Positions 44,389 through 53,499 of a stretch of DNA of 64,000 nucleotides are shown in pieces. The stretch's first letter is position 1. Every line of letters starts with the position of its first letter. Where the stretch lies: NCBI GenBank assembly GCA_009838465.1, contig VXRN01000003.1:43996-107995 (forward strand), read 5' to 3'. A model generated the notes under the pieces. It was not told where the DNA came from. It did no database searches and was given only the letters and a program-made list of their open reading frames with translations. The position numbers and the translations under genes are program-made. This DNA comes from Dehalococcoidia bacterium. GTDB taxonomy: Bacteria; Chloroflexota; Dehalococcoidia; Lucifugimonadales; UBA1123.

Positions 44389-45987
44389 ATGACGCTCGCA
44401 ACATCTCAAGAACTCAGAGGGTCGCTGGCCCCATATGAGTCATACCCCCTCCATGGTCTGCTGACGCGGGCTTCCCAGCGCTTCGGAAACAAGACGGCGG
44501 TAATTGACGGCGACCGCAGGTTCACTTACCGGCAGGTCGGCGCGCATTCGGACCGGCTGGCTGCCGCTCTCGCTGGCATGGGAGTAGTCAAAGGAGACCG
44601 GGTAGCGATCCTCGCGCCGAATTGCGTGGAGTTCGTCATTTCGTTCTTTGGCATACTGAAGGCAGGAGCGGTGGTAAGCACGGTCAACTCCGGCTATCGC
44701 GAAAGAGAGATAGCACACCAGCTAAATGACAGCGGCGCGGAGACTCTGATCGTTCACGAGGCGCTGAAGCCAGTGGCGGACCTGGCAAGGGACGACGTGA
44801 GAGGCTTGAAGCGGGAAATCGTCATCAGTAGCGATTCGTCGAATTCATCTTCGTTCTGGGGACTGCTGGAAAGCGCGCCGGACGCGCCGCCCAATGTAAC
44901 GATTGACCCGATGAACGACCTGGCCGCGCTCCCTTACTCGTCAGGCACGACCGGACTTTCCAAGGGGGTGATGCTTACCCACTACAACCTCGCATCCAAC
45001 GTGCGGCAGTTCGTAAGCCGGAAAGATGAGGATGCCTCGCTGACTGAGAACGACATCATCCTGACGCACCTGCCGTTGTTTCACATCTACGGGATGAATG
45101 TGCTGATGAACGGCGCGATAGGCACGGGCGCGACGCAGGTAATGATGGGGCGCTTCGACATGGACGAATTCCTGGGTCTCATGTCGGGACATGGAGTGAC
45201 GGTGCTGTTCACGGTGCCTCCTGTGGGACTGGGACTCACTCAGTATCCGGCTGTGCGAGACACCGACCTTTCCGCGCTCAGAGTGGGATTCTTCGGCGCG
45301 GCGCCGCTTTCGGAGGATATGCAGTTGCGGATTCAGGACGCTCTGGCGACGCCGATAATTCAAGGCTACGGAATGACTGAAGCCTCCCCCGTAACTCACG
45401 CCGACTTCATGGAACCACATCTCATCAAGCCCGGCTCAATCGGTCCGGCGATGCCGGACACCGAAGCAAAAGTAGTTGACGTGGAGACGGGCGAGAATGA
45501 ACTGACGCCGAATGAGATAGGGGAACTCGTCGTTCGAGGACCTCAGGTGATGAAAGGCTACTACAACAACGAAGCGGCGACGGCGGAGACTCTGACTGAG
45601 GACGGCTGGCTGCACACCGGGGACATAGTTCGGATGGACGAAGACGGCTACGTATGGGTTCTGGACCGCAAGAAGGAACTGATCAAGTACAAGGGTTTCC
45701 AGGTGCCTCCCGCCGAACTTGAGGGAGTGCTGCTGGAGCACCCGGGGATATCGGACGCGGCGGTGATAGGTAAAGAGGACTTGGAATCGGGCGAAATTCC
45801 GAAAGCATTCGTGGTGGCGAATCCGGGCGCCGACCTTAGCGCGGACGACGTGATGAGCTTCGTCGCGGGGAAGGTGGCGACGTTCAAGCACGTGCGCGAA
45901 GTGGAGTTCATGGACGCGATTCCCAAGAATCCATCGGGGAAGATACTGCGTCGGACGCTGATCGAGCGGGAACGGGAGCGGGTGTAG
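44389..45987 (+). CDS. Acyl-CoA ligase, AMP-binding family
   Basis: A 532-residue ANL-superfamily ligase. The P-loop is LPYSSGTTGLSKGVMLTHYN. GYGMTEASPVTHAD and DGWLHTGDIVRMDEDGYVWVLDRKKELIKYKGFQV mark the adenylation site and hinge, and the C-terminal Lys is in PKNPSGKILRR. The pattern is of the 4-coumarate/long-chain fatty acid ligase type. The chain-length preference cannot be read. Confidence 0.93.
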   Translation: MTLATSQELRGSLAPYESYPLHGLLTRASQRFGNKTAVIDGDRRFTYRQVGAHSDRLAAALAGMGVVKGDRVAILAPNCVEFVISFFGILKAGAVVSTVNSGYREREIAHQLNDSGAETLIVHEALKPVADLARDDVRGLKREIVISSDSSNSSSFWGLLESAPDAPPNVTIDPMNDLAALPYSSGTTGLSKGVMLTHYNLASNVRQFVSRKDEDASLTENDIILTHLPLFHIYGMNVLMNGAIGTGATQVMMGRFDMDEFLGLMSGHGVTVLFTVPPVGLGLTQYPAVRDTDLSALRVGFFGAAPLSEDMQLRIQDALATPIIQGYGMTEASPVTHADFMEPHLIKPGSIGPAMPDTEAKVVDVETGENELTPNEIGELVVRGPQVMKGYYNNEAATAETLTEDGWLHTGDIVRMDEDGYVWVLDRKKELIKYKGFQVPPAELEGVLLEHPGISDAAVIGKEDLESGEIPKAFVVANPGADLSADDVMSFVAGKVATFKHVREVEFMDAIPKNPSGKILRRTLIERERERV

Positions 45988-46017
45988 ATAACCCATTATT
46001 TCAACAGTGTTGGAATA

Positions 46018-47184
46018 TTATCCCTCTACTATGCTTGCGTGAACGATGTTGGAAACCTTGTCGAGCCTGATACTGTGCCAAGGTTCCGGGGACATACAGT
46101 TGGACAGGTAGGTGAAGGACATGCCCGATTCCGGGTCGCCCCATGAGTATGATGTACCCGCGCCACCGTGTCCGAAGGTGGTGGGCGAGGCGATGGTCCC
46201 GAGCCCACGGATGGTGGGAGTGAACCCCCTGACGTGGGGGCCTATGCCTCGGTGCATGGGCATACCCATATTCTCGTCAACACGGTCGCCTGTGTGGTTG
46301 CGGGTGGCGTACTGTATCGCCCTGGGGCTGAGTACCCTGTTTCCGTTCAGCACACCTCCGGCGAGAAGCATCTGGTAGAAAGAGGCGATGCCGCGCGCCG
46401 TGCCGTAGCCGCCCGCGCCCGGCACGCCCGCCGCTCTCCATGCGCGAGTGTTGCGGGATGAGCGAGCAATCCTTTGACCGCCGATGTAAGCCTCGTTCTC
46501 TTCGAGATGGTGAATATCGGCGCACCTGTTGTCCGCTTCCTCGCTCACACCGACGAAGATCTCATTCTCAAGTCCGATGGGGCGCAGCAGTTCTTCCCTG
46601 ACATGATTTCGGAAGTCTGCGCCTGTTACGGCTTCTATCAGGGCGGCGGCAACCCAGTGGGCCGCCGTGCCGTGGTAGTGGACCTTGGATCCGGGAGTCC
46701 ACTCCAGGCTGAAGTCGCAGACAGCCTTCCTTAGCAAATCGTGATCCTCCCATGCCTCCTCCGGCACTTCGGCATTCGGAAATCCACCCTGGTGTGTGAT
46801 GACCTGGAAGAGCGTAATATCGCCCTTCCCGTTGGCCTCGAACTCGGGAATGTGGTCGGCTATTCGGTCCGTAAATCGCAGTTCGCCGGCCTCGACAAGC
46901 TGCCAGAGGGCGGCGGTGACTATGACCTTCGTCTGGGAGAACATGAGCCAGAGGGTCTGGTCGTCGGCTGAAACTGCGCTGGGATCAACGCGGGCGTCTC
47001 CGAAAGTGGCTACCCTGACCAGCTTTCCATACCGCGCGACGGCGTACTGCGCGCCTGGATAGCGGTTCTCGGATGTGTGCCGCTCTATCAAGCGGTCGAG
47101 AGTAGCAAGTCTGTCGGGGTCGAGTCCTACGGACTCGAGGGATGCGGTGGCAATCGGGGCAGGACTAAGCGTCGCGGTGGTCAT
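46018..47184 (-). CDS. Serine hydrolase of the beta-lactamase/esterase fold
   Basis: A 388-residue class-C-like serine hydrolase. SxxK lies in MFSQTKVIVTA, the Tyr motif is YHGTAAHWVA, and the third motif is HGGAGTSYSWG in place of KTG. No signal peptide is seen, so it is probably cytosolic, an esterase rather than a cell-wall enzyme. It is convergent with the acyl-CoA ligase. Confidence 0.88.
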   Translation of the reverse strand: MTTATLSPAPIATASLESVGLDPDRLATLDRLIERHTSENRYPGAQYAVARYGKLVRVATFGDARVDPSAVSADDQTLWLMFSQTKVIVTAALWQLVEAGELRFTDRIADHIPEFEANGKGDITLFQVITHQGGFPNAEVPEEAWEDHDLLRKAVCDFSLEWTPGSKVHYHGTAAHWVAAALIEAVTGADFRNHVREELLRPIGLENEIFVGVSEEADNRCADIHHLEENEAYIGGQRIARSSRNTRAWRAAGVPGAGGYGTARGIASFYQMLLAGGVLNGNRVLSPRAIQYATRNHTGDRVDENMGMPMHRGIGPHVRGFTPTIRGLGTIASPTTFGHGGAGTSYSWGDPESGMSFTYLSNCMSPEPWHSIRLDKVSNIVHASIVEG

Positions 47185-47259
47185 GGCAGTTTCCTCTCGT
47201 CTGAATCGGAGTGTGGGGGATCCTGGATCTGCAGGATGTAACGTCAGCTGAGTCCTGTC

Positions 47260-48513
47260 TCAGTCAACTACCTTTCGGAAGGCTGAGGCGAGTCTTGGGC
47301 CGACTTGTCTCATCTGCTCTACGGAGGCGCTGCTGAAGGCGAGGCGGAGATACTTGTCCCGTGCCTTATCTGGATCGTGGAAGAATGTAGAGCCGCTGGG
47401 GAAGATGAGTCCTTCTTCGGCTGCCGCTACCCTGACCTCGGACGCAGACGCGCCGATGCACTCCAGCCAGAGGAAGAAGCCTCCTTCGGGACGGGCGAAC
47501 CGGACGTACTGAGCGCAGTGTTCTTCGAGTGAGTCGCAGAGAGTTCGACACTTTAATGCGTAGAGGTCGCGCATCTCCGCCACGTGAGTTTCCAGGTGTC
47601 CAGTCTTCAAATAGCGCGCCATTGCTCTGAGCAGTATGGGGCTGGTTCCCATGTCGTACCTGACTTTACTCAGGGCGCTTGTGATTTCATGCCTGGCCTG
47701 TACCCAGCCGATTCGCAGACCGGTGGCGGCAACCTTGCTGAAAGAGCCGACTCTCATCACACCGTATCCGTCGGACAGCGCGTACATCGAGCGTGGCGCC
47801 GCGTCGTCGAAGTAGAGTTCGCTGTAAGCGCCGTCCTCGACCAGCAGTACGCGGTGGACAGCGCAGAGGTCCAGCAAGGCTCTTCGTCGAGAGTCCGACA
47901 TGGTGACGCCGGTCGGGTTGTGATAGTCGGGGATGGTGTAGATCATCTTGACCGTCTTGCCGGCCGATTCAGCCTCTGCTATGGCAGAGGCCACGGCTTC
48001 GAGGGAAATGCCATCACCGTCAATGGGGACCTCCACTACCTCGGCAAGATATGCTTGGATCGTCTCGACGATGCCGGAGAAGCTCGGCCCTTCGACTATA
48101 ACGACGTCGCCCTGGTTGATGAACCCCTTGGCGATGTTGTCCATGGCGGCGGAACTTCCGTTGTGGATGATAAAGTTGTCCGCATCCAGGTCGAGGCCCT
48201 CGATGCGGTTCTGCCGGTCGGCCATGACCTCGCGCAGACCATCGAATCCCGTCCATCCGCCATAGACCATGGCGTCGTCGGCCTCTTCATCGAGGACAGC
48301 GTTCAGAGCCTCTCTGAATTGTTCGGTCGGGATCGTGGGGGCGTCGGGAATGCCGCCGCCCAGGGGAATCAGATCGGGGTACTGGGAGGGAAGGGTCCAT
48401 GTCCATCCCGCGTCATTCGGGTCTCCGACGCCTGCCATTCTGGCAGACTCCGAGGCGAGGTTGGCTAGGGGGGTGTCCATCCAGATGGCACGCGATGTTT
48501 CGTTAGAATTCAT
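47260..48513 (-). CDS. PLP-dependent aminotransferase (class I/II)
   Basis: A 417-residue fold type I aminotransferase. The PLP lysine lies in GSFSKVAATGLRIGW, the substrate-site segments are IPLGGGIPDAPTIP and NPTGVTMSDSRRR, and the aspartate that pairs with the pyridine N is probably in VLLVEDGAYSEL. It resembles the 2-aminoadipate/LysN type without the GntR domain. ATG 48513, with GGATGAG upstream, is preferred over 48546. Confidence 0.9.
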   Translation of the reverse strand: MNSNETSRAIWMDTPLANLASESARMAGVGDPNDAGWTWTLPSQYPDLIPLGGGIPDAPTIPTEQFREALNAVLDEEADDAMVYGGWTGFDGLREVMADRQNRIEGLDLDADNFIIHNGSSAAMDNIAKGFINQGDVVIVEGPSFSGIVETIQAYLAEVVEVPIDGDGISLEAVASAIAEAESAGKTVKMIYTIPDYHNPTGVTMSDSRRRALLDLCAVHRVLLVEDGAYSELYFDDAAPRSMYALSDGYGVMRVGSFSKVAATGLRIGWVQARHEITSALSKVRYDMGTSPILLRAMARYLKTGHLETHVAEMRDLYALKCRTLCDSLEEHCAQYVRFARPEGGFFLWLECIGASASEVRVAAAEEGLIFPSGSTFFHDPDKARDKYLRLAFSSASVEQMRQVGPRLASAFRKVVD

Positions 48514-48614
48514 TCTCATCCTGCCGTAGGCGGTCGAAGACCGCAATTAGCCTGTCGGTCGGACGATTGTAACCGAAACTGAATAGGGACTGACAGCAGC
48601 GGGCTTCGCAGGAG

Positions 48615-49706
48615 TCAGGAGCCCAGCGCCTCAACCTGGGCCAGCACGGTCTCGGCGGGCGGGCGGCTGGTGTAGTTCTCGTTGACCTGCTTCCAGCGAA
48701 TTATGCCGTCGGCATCTATCACAAAAGTCGAAGGGTGAGGCAAATTACCAGCCAAGATGCCGTACTGTGCAACAGTTTCCTTTGAAGCGTCGAACAGGAT
48801 GGGGAATTTGATCTCCGGCCTGTCCGGTATGTAGCTTGCGCCGCTGAAATCGTCTGTGCTTATAGCAAAGAACTGGGCACCCGACGCGTTAATTCTGTCT
48901 TCGTAGCGGGACAACTCGCCGAGTTGTCTCTGGCAATACAGTCACCAGAATCCTCGATAGAAAACGAGTACGGTGGTCCTGCCGCGGAAATCCTCCAGGT
49001 TATACTCTTGGCCGTCTATGGAGGGGAGCGTGAATAAGTGCGCGAGGTCGCCCACATTTGTTCCATATTCGGCAGCCGTCTGCTGTGCGGCCGGTGTAGG
49101 AGTATCGGGAACTTTCGTCGCAGTCGGCTGTGGGGTGGGAGTATCCGGAATCCTGGTCGGTGTTGGAATGGTTGTGGCAGTCGGTACTTCGGTAGGTGTT
49201 GGTATGGCCGTGGCGGTCGGCGCCTCGGTTGTGGTAGGAACCGGCGTGGGCTGAACGGGAGCCGGAGTAGCGGCAGGAATCGGGGCTGAGGCCGCCGTAG
49301 GCGCGATGGGCGGGGCCGTTGCCATATACACGCCTGAAGAATCCGGGGTTGGACTCGGGGGCTCGGACTTGGCGGTGGGAACAGGGGAGGCCGTCGGCTC
49401 AGGAGTAGGCTCCGGCGTGGGAGTCGCGGACGGCAACGGCACCGAGGTCGGGGCGGCGGTAGAAGTTGGAACCTCGGTGGGCGTCACTGCCCGCGAAATG
49501 GGAGCGGGAGTTGGGACGGACGTGGGCGTATCCGGTGAAACCGTCGCGGCTTCAGATGTTGGCTCCACAACCGGTGCCGCGGGTCTCTGGACAGCCTGTT
49601 CTTGAACCACTGTAACGTCCGAACAAGCGGCAAGCATGGTTGAAATCGCGAATAAGATAGCCACCACAAATGTGGATTTGTAACGATTATCTATTCTCGA
49701 AGCCAT
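48615..49706 (-). CDS. Selenocysteine-containing peroxiredoxin-like lipoprotein (TGA read through)
   Basis: Read through an in-frame TGA at 48942-48944, one frame encodes 363 residues. Residues 1-31 are a lipoprotein signal (STFVVAILFAISTMLAAC, lipobox LAAC). About 170 residues of Pro/Thr-rich linker follow. From about residue 212 there is an AhpC/TSA-type thioredoxin fold: LVFYRGFW, then Sec255, then LYCQRQLGELSRYED and DASKETVAQYG. In Cys homologues the segment is FYRGxWCPYC, so Sec takes the peroxidatic Cys place in a UxxC pair. Probably an extracytoplasmic peroxide-reducing or thiol-redox protein. Start ATG 49706 fits the signal peptide. Confidence 0.82.
48910..48928 (-). promoter_or_regulatory. 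SECIS-like hairpin downstream of the UGA
   Basis: On the mRNA, GACAACUC-GGC-GAGUUGUC forms a perfect 8-bp stem with a 3-base loop beginning with G. It starts 13 bases after the UGA, so the apical loop lies 21 bases from it, inside the usual bacterial SECIS range. A TCTGG/CCAGA pairing also brackets the UGA. Confidence 0.72.
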
Positions 49707-49840
49707 TTTACGCTCGCTCACATTCCGTTCTGTGGGTAATACGGCGGTATTGCGGGTCTGGATTGTGTTCAGTCCTCGGAGCTTGACCATTATGCCATGC
49801 GATTCTACACTTTGCCCAACTAATCATCCGGCGAAGAGCC

Positions 49841-51208
49841 ATGCCACTAAGTCCAACCTCAGATTCGCTTTTCACAGACCTCTACCAGCTCACGATGGCA
49901 CAGTCATACTACCAGAGTGGGCAACGGGGACACGCAACCTTCAGCCTGTTCTTTCGGAACTTTCCGCCGAACCGGGCTTACTACGTATTCTGCGGGCTGG
50001 GGTCCGCGCTGGATTACCTGGAGAGCCTGGCTTTTGGGGATGATGACGTATCTGTGCTGCGCAGACTGGGGCTGTTCGATTCGGGCTTTCTGGATTACCT
50101 GCGCGAGCTGAGGTTCAACGGAGATGTCCGGGCGATGCGTGAAGGGGAGATATTCTTCGAGAACGAGCCGGTCATGGAGGTGAGCGGGCCGATAATCGAG
50201 TGCCAGTTGGTTGAGACGTTCATCCTGAACCGGGTGAACCTGGAGTCCATGCTGGCGACGAAGGCCGCGCGAGTGGTGGACGCGGCAGAGGGCCGGAGCG
50301 TCGTGGACTTCGCGGCGCGACGGACGCACGGGCTGGACGCGGGGATGAGACAGGCGCGATCGTCCTACATAGCGGGCTTCGTGGGGACGAGCAACGTCGC
50401 GGCGGCGGCTGAGTTCGGCATTCCGGCGGTAGGAACGATGTCTCATTCATATATCTCGTCGTTCGGGAGCGAGCGAAAGGCGTTCGACGCTTATGCTGAA
50501 TCCTTCCCTGACTCGACCACACTGCTGGTGGACACGTATGGCACGCTTGGCGGCGTGGCGAACGCGATAGCGACAGCCAAGGAGATGGAAGCGTGCGGTC
50601 ATCGGCTTCGCGCGATACGGCTGGACAGTGGCGACCTGGAATCGCTCGCGCGCCGCAGCCGGGCGATGCTGGACGATGCGAGTCTGGGCTATGTCCAGAT
50701 ACTGGCAAGCGGCGGGCTGGACGAATACTCGATTGCCGAACTGGTGTCTGTGGGCGCGCCGATAGATGGATTCGGGGTTGGAACGAGGGTCGGGGCGTCC
50801 GCGGACGCGCCTTATACCGACTTCGTGTACAAGCTGGTGGAATACGATGGTAGCCCGGTCATGAAGTTCAGCGAGGACAAGGTATATCTGCCGGGGCCCA
50901 AGCAGGTTAGCAGACACATAGGTTTCGATGGAACGATGAGGCTCGATATGATACACGGAGCCGGCGAACGCGCTCCGCGCAGAGGCGGTGAGCCGCTTCT
51001 GCTGCCAGTGATGAAGGATGGAGAGCGGACACGCGCGCTACCAACACTCGATGAGATACGGACCTTCCACTCGCTCAGAGCGGCTATGCTGCCAACGAGC
51101 CTGCTGGGACCGGAACCCCGGGGGCGCTATCGTGTCCGGGTGTCGGATGACCTGGAGAAACTGGGCCAAGGGACGAGGGAGCGAATTGGTTCGGGTGCGG
51201 AAGATTGA
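49841..51208 (+). CDS. pncB: Nicotinate phosphoribosyltransferase
   Basis: A 455-residue NAD-salvage enzyme. The N-terminus LFTDLYQLTMAQSYYQSGQ is diagnostic. The phosphorylated His lies in GTMSHSYISSFG, and the substrate segments are DFAARRTHGLDAGMRQARS, LVDTYGTLGGVANAI and IRLDSGDLESLAR. It is divergent from the selenoprotein gene with a 134-base gap. Confidence 0.95.
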   Translation: MPLSPTSDSLFTDLYQLTMAQSYYQSGQRGHATFSLFFRNFPPNRAYYVFCGLGSALDYLESLAFGDDDVSVLRRLGLFDSGFLDYLRELRFNGDVRAMREGEIFFENEPVMEVSGPIIECQLVETFILNRVNLESMLATKAARVVDAAEGRSVVDFAARRTHGLDAGMRQARSSYIAGFVGTSNVAAAAEFGIPAVGTMSHSYISSFGSERKAFDAYAESFPDSTTLLVDTYGTLGGVANAIATAKEMEACGHRLRAIRLDSGDLESLARRSRAMLDDASLGYVQILASGGLDEYSIAELVSVGAPIDGFGVGTRVGASADAPYTDFVYKLVEYDGSPVMKFSEDKVYLPGPKQVSRHIGFDGTMRLDMIHGAGERAPRRGGEPLLLPVMKDGERTRALPTLDEIRTFHSLRAAMLPTSLLGPEPRGRYRVRVSDDLEKLGQGTRERIGSGAED

Positions 51209-51243
51209 TCGGCATCCGATAGAACAGAAAGGACAGACAACAA

Positions 51244-51810
51244 ATGGCGAGAGTTCAGTACGTTGAACGGGATCAGCTTGACGATGAAGGCAGTCGTATC
51301 TTTGACCATATCGCCGAGACGCGGGGTGGCATTGAACCGAGTACGCCGATGCCCAATTCATTCAGGGCGCTGATGAACAGCCCGAAGGCGGCTGAGGCGG
51401 TCGGACGGCTAGGGGAGTATCTGAGACTGCATACGACGCTGGACCCGGTGGTGCGTGAGATAGCGATAATCAGCGTGGCGCGACACACCAACAGCCACTA
51501 TGAGTGGGCGCACCACGAGCCGATTGCGCGTGAGGTTGGGGTCAGGCCGCAGGTGATCGAGAGCATTCGTACAGGACGCGCGCCGATGGGCCTTCCGGCG
51601 AAGGAGGGGGTTTTCGCGCAGGCGGCGAAGGAACTGGTGGTCAACGGTGACCTGACTGACCGCACCTTTCAGGCCATCGAGCATCTGCTGGGGCCTCAGG
51701 CGGTAGTGGAGTTTGTTACGCTGGTGGGCTACTACGCGATGCTGTCGGTAGCGTTGCGCGCACTGGGAATAGAGATGGAGGAGGGGCTGGCGTCAGACTT
51801 GGATGCGTGA
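51244..51810 (+). CDS. Carboxymuconolactone decarboxylase / AhpD-like protein
   Basis: A 188-residue protein of the AhpD-like helical fold. The core is VVREIAIISVARHTNSHYEWAHHEPIAREVG. The CxxC of peroxidase-active AhpD is absent and the EW..H pattern is kept, as in decarboxylase-type members. It lies 35 bases after pncB with AAAGGACAG upstream. No pathway is evident nearby. Confidence 0.85.
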   Translation: MARVQYVERDQLDDEGSRIFDHIAETRGGIEPSTPMPNSFRALMNSPKAAEAVGRLGEYLRLHTTLDPVVREIAIISVARHTNSHYEWAHHEPIAREVGVRPQVIESIRTGRAPMGLPAKEGVFAQAAKELVVNGDLTDRTFQAIEHLLGPQAVVEFVTLVGYYAMLSVALRALGIEMEEGLASDLDA

Positions 51811-51992
51811 GAGGCGATACCCTCTTGACTCAACACAGGACTACATATTCCCATACCATATGCGCTATAATACGAACATACAAACTAACGATGGAGTGCC
51901 GACCACCGATGACGTTGAATCGAAAAATGCATAAATACCGACTTATACAACCAGAAATGTGGGAAGTCTGAAAAAAACTCCCATAGCTAACG

Positions 51993-52065
51993 CAGGTGAG
52001 TAACAGGTGAACGCAGGTGTTTTAATCACCTGTTGGCCACCAGTCAAGCCACCTGCTGCCACCTG
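51993..52065. repeat. Phased CAGGTG/CACCTG array
   Basis: CAGGTG at 51993, 52004 and 52014; its reverse complement CACCTG at 52027, 52050 and 52060, plus a one-base variant CACCAG at 52038. Spacings of 10-12 bases put the sites on one face of the helix. AACAGGTG and CACCTGTT (52002-52034) also form an inverted pair. It sits in a 424-base gap (51811-52234) with no gene; a TATAAT occurs at 51872. Function unknown; operator or iteron-like. Confidence 0.75.
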
Positions 52066-52234
52066 TGGCTTTATAAATCAAGATATATGACTCGGAAGAT
52101 ACCGGCGGTGTCGGACACGCTTGAGAGGGGGTAGTTTGGTGGACAGAATCCAGTCAAGCAAGTACCATCAATCCACAGCATCGCCCCAATTCCAAATTGA
52201 TAACTGACAATTGACAACCCCGGAGGCTTTCCGC

Positions 52235-53044
52235 TTGAAGTTCACAGACATCATCTACAAGAAAGAGGACGGTATCGCCTGGCTCACCATCAACAGGCCC
52301 GAGGTGTACAACGCCATCAGGGGCCGTACCACCGACGAGATGGCCGTCGCCCTCAAGGACGCCGGCAATGACGCTTCCGTCAGGGTAGTCGTGATTTCAG
52401 GCTCCGGCCCCAACGCTTTCTGCTCCGGCAGGGACCAAGGCGAAGACAGGAACAGCCCCGAGTACTCCGGCAGCAGCGAGTCCTCGTTCATGGACCTCGT
52501 AAAGCATATCCCCAAGCCCGTCATCGCGATGGTGGACGGGTACGCCATAGGCTCCGGCAACATCCTCGCCTACACCTGCGACTTCACCGTTGCCTCCACA
52601 CGAAGCATCTTTGGACAGACCGGCCCGCGCGTCGGCAGCCCCGCTTCCGGCGCCGGCGTCGGATACCTTGCCCACGTCATCGGCCAGAAGCGCGCCCGCG
52701 AGATATGGATGCTCACCCAGCAGTACTCAGGTCAGCAGGCCCTCGACATGGGTCTCGCCAACTCTGTCGTCCCCCACGAACAACTCAGAGACGAGGTAAT
52801 CCGCTACTGCAACCTGATAAAGAACAACAGCCCTGTCATCCTCCAGCTTCAGAAGATAACCTTCAACGAGTCCGCCGAATACCTGGAGGAGATGCCAAGT
52901 CCGACCGAACTCTACGCCCCGCGCTACTCCGAAACCGATGAGGCAGAGGAGAGAAGGCTCGCCTTCATAGAGCGCAGGCCGATCAACCCCGACAAGAACC
53001 TGCCCATTACCCCCACCAAGCGGCAGGCGTCCCTACTGGAGTAG
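52235..53044 (+). CDS. Enoyl-CoA hydratase/isomerase family, MenB-like
   Basis: A 269-residue crotonase. The oxyanion segments are NAFCSGRDQGEDR and VDGYAIGSGNILAY. FGQTGPRVGSPASGAGVGYLA and KRAREIWMLTQQYSGQQALDMGLANSVVP closely follow 1,4-dihydroxy-2-naphthoyl-CoA synthase (MenB), but no other men gene is nearby, so a ring-opening or hydrating crotonase is possible. TTG 52235 is chosen because GGAGG lies 8 bases upstream; TTG 52211 also opens the frame. Confidence 0.85.
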   Translation: MKFTDIIYKKEDGIAWLTINRPEVYNAIRGRTTDEMAVALKDAGNDASVRVVVISGSGPNAFCSGRDQGEDRNSPEYSGSSESSFMDLVKHIPKPVIAMVDGYAIGSGNILAYTCDFTVASTRSIFGQTGPRVGSPASGAGVGYLAHVIGQKRAREIWMLTQQYSGQQALDMGLANSVVPHEQLRDEVIRYCNLIKNNSPVILQLQKITFNESAEYLEEMPSPTELYAPRYSETDEAEERRLAFIERRPINPDKNLPITPTKRQASLLE

Positions 53045-53052
53045 TAGCTGAA

Positions 53053-53418
53053 TTGAACGCACAGACCATTGACCTAAACCTCCGGCTTCCCTTCGAGGCC
53101 GCCGGAGTCGAGTTCGACATCAGCGTGGGCGAGTCGTCCGCCGACGCGGGCGCGTCCTTTTCACTGTCCGCATTGGATAGCTCCGGCGCTCCCATACCGT
53201 TCACTTCCGACGTCTCTCCCGTGCTCGCCGACTGGGTGAGAGGCTACACACGCTGGCTCTACCGCGCCGGAGTAACCGCGCGCTATACTGAAACCGCCAT
53301 ATCCGGCAGCTTCGGGCAGGGCATGAGCGCCGAGCAAGTCCTCGAGGGCGTCCAGCTCGCCTGCGACATGGTAAGGCAGCGCTTCGAACTCTACGAAGAC
53401 TCGATCAAAGCCCGATAG
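53053..53418 (+). CDS. Small protein of unknown function
   Basis: A 121-residue protein starting at TTG 53053, 8 bases after the crotonase stop, so probably co-transcribed. It has a beta-rich N-terminal half (LNLRLPFEAAGVEFDISVGES) and a helical C-terminal half (ADWVRGYTRWLYRAGVTARY ... EQVLEGVQLACDMVRQRFELY). No family was recognised. Confidence 0.6.
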   Translation: MNAQTIDLNLRLPFEAAGVEFDISVGESSADAGASFSLSALDSSGAPIPFTSDVSPVLADWVRGYTRWLYRAGVTARYTETAISGSFGQGMSAEQVLEGVQLACDMVRQRFELYEDSIKAR

Positions 53419-53434
53419 AAGAGCTCCTTTAATC

Positions 53435-53457
53435 CCCTCTCCCTTGATGGGAGAGGG
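53435..53457. repeat. Dispersed hairpin, family 1
   Basis: CCCTCTCCC-TTGAT-GGGAGAGGG, a perfect 9-bp stem between convergent genes, followed by a decayed GGGGGTGAGGGTGA tail. Confidence 0.8.
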
Positions 53458-53499
53458 CTAGAGCCTGCCCCGTACTCCGATATGGGGGTGAGGGTGAAC

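Noticed and set aside
47584..48468. 294-codon plus-strand frame opposite the aminotransferase
   Set aside because: The minus strand encodes a well-conserved PLP enzyme; the antisense frame is a GC-rich shadow.
48615..48944. Peroxiredoxin split by TGA read as a pseudogene or two separate genes
   Set aside because: The frame, active-site position, downstream hairpin and intact domain on both sides fit selenocysteine better than decay; a separate downstream gene would lack the N-terminal half of the fold.
51993..52065. CRISPR array
   Set aside because: Repeats are 6 bases at 10-12 base spacing with mixed orientation and no cas genes; not CRISPR geometry. No CRISPR was seen anywhere in the window.
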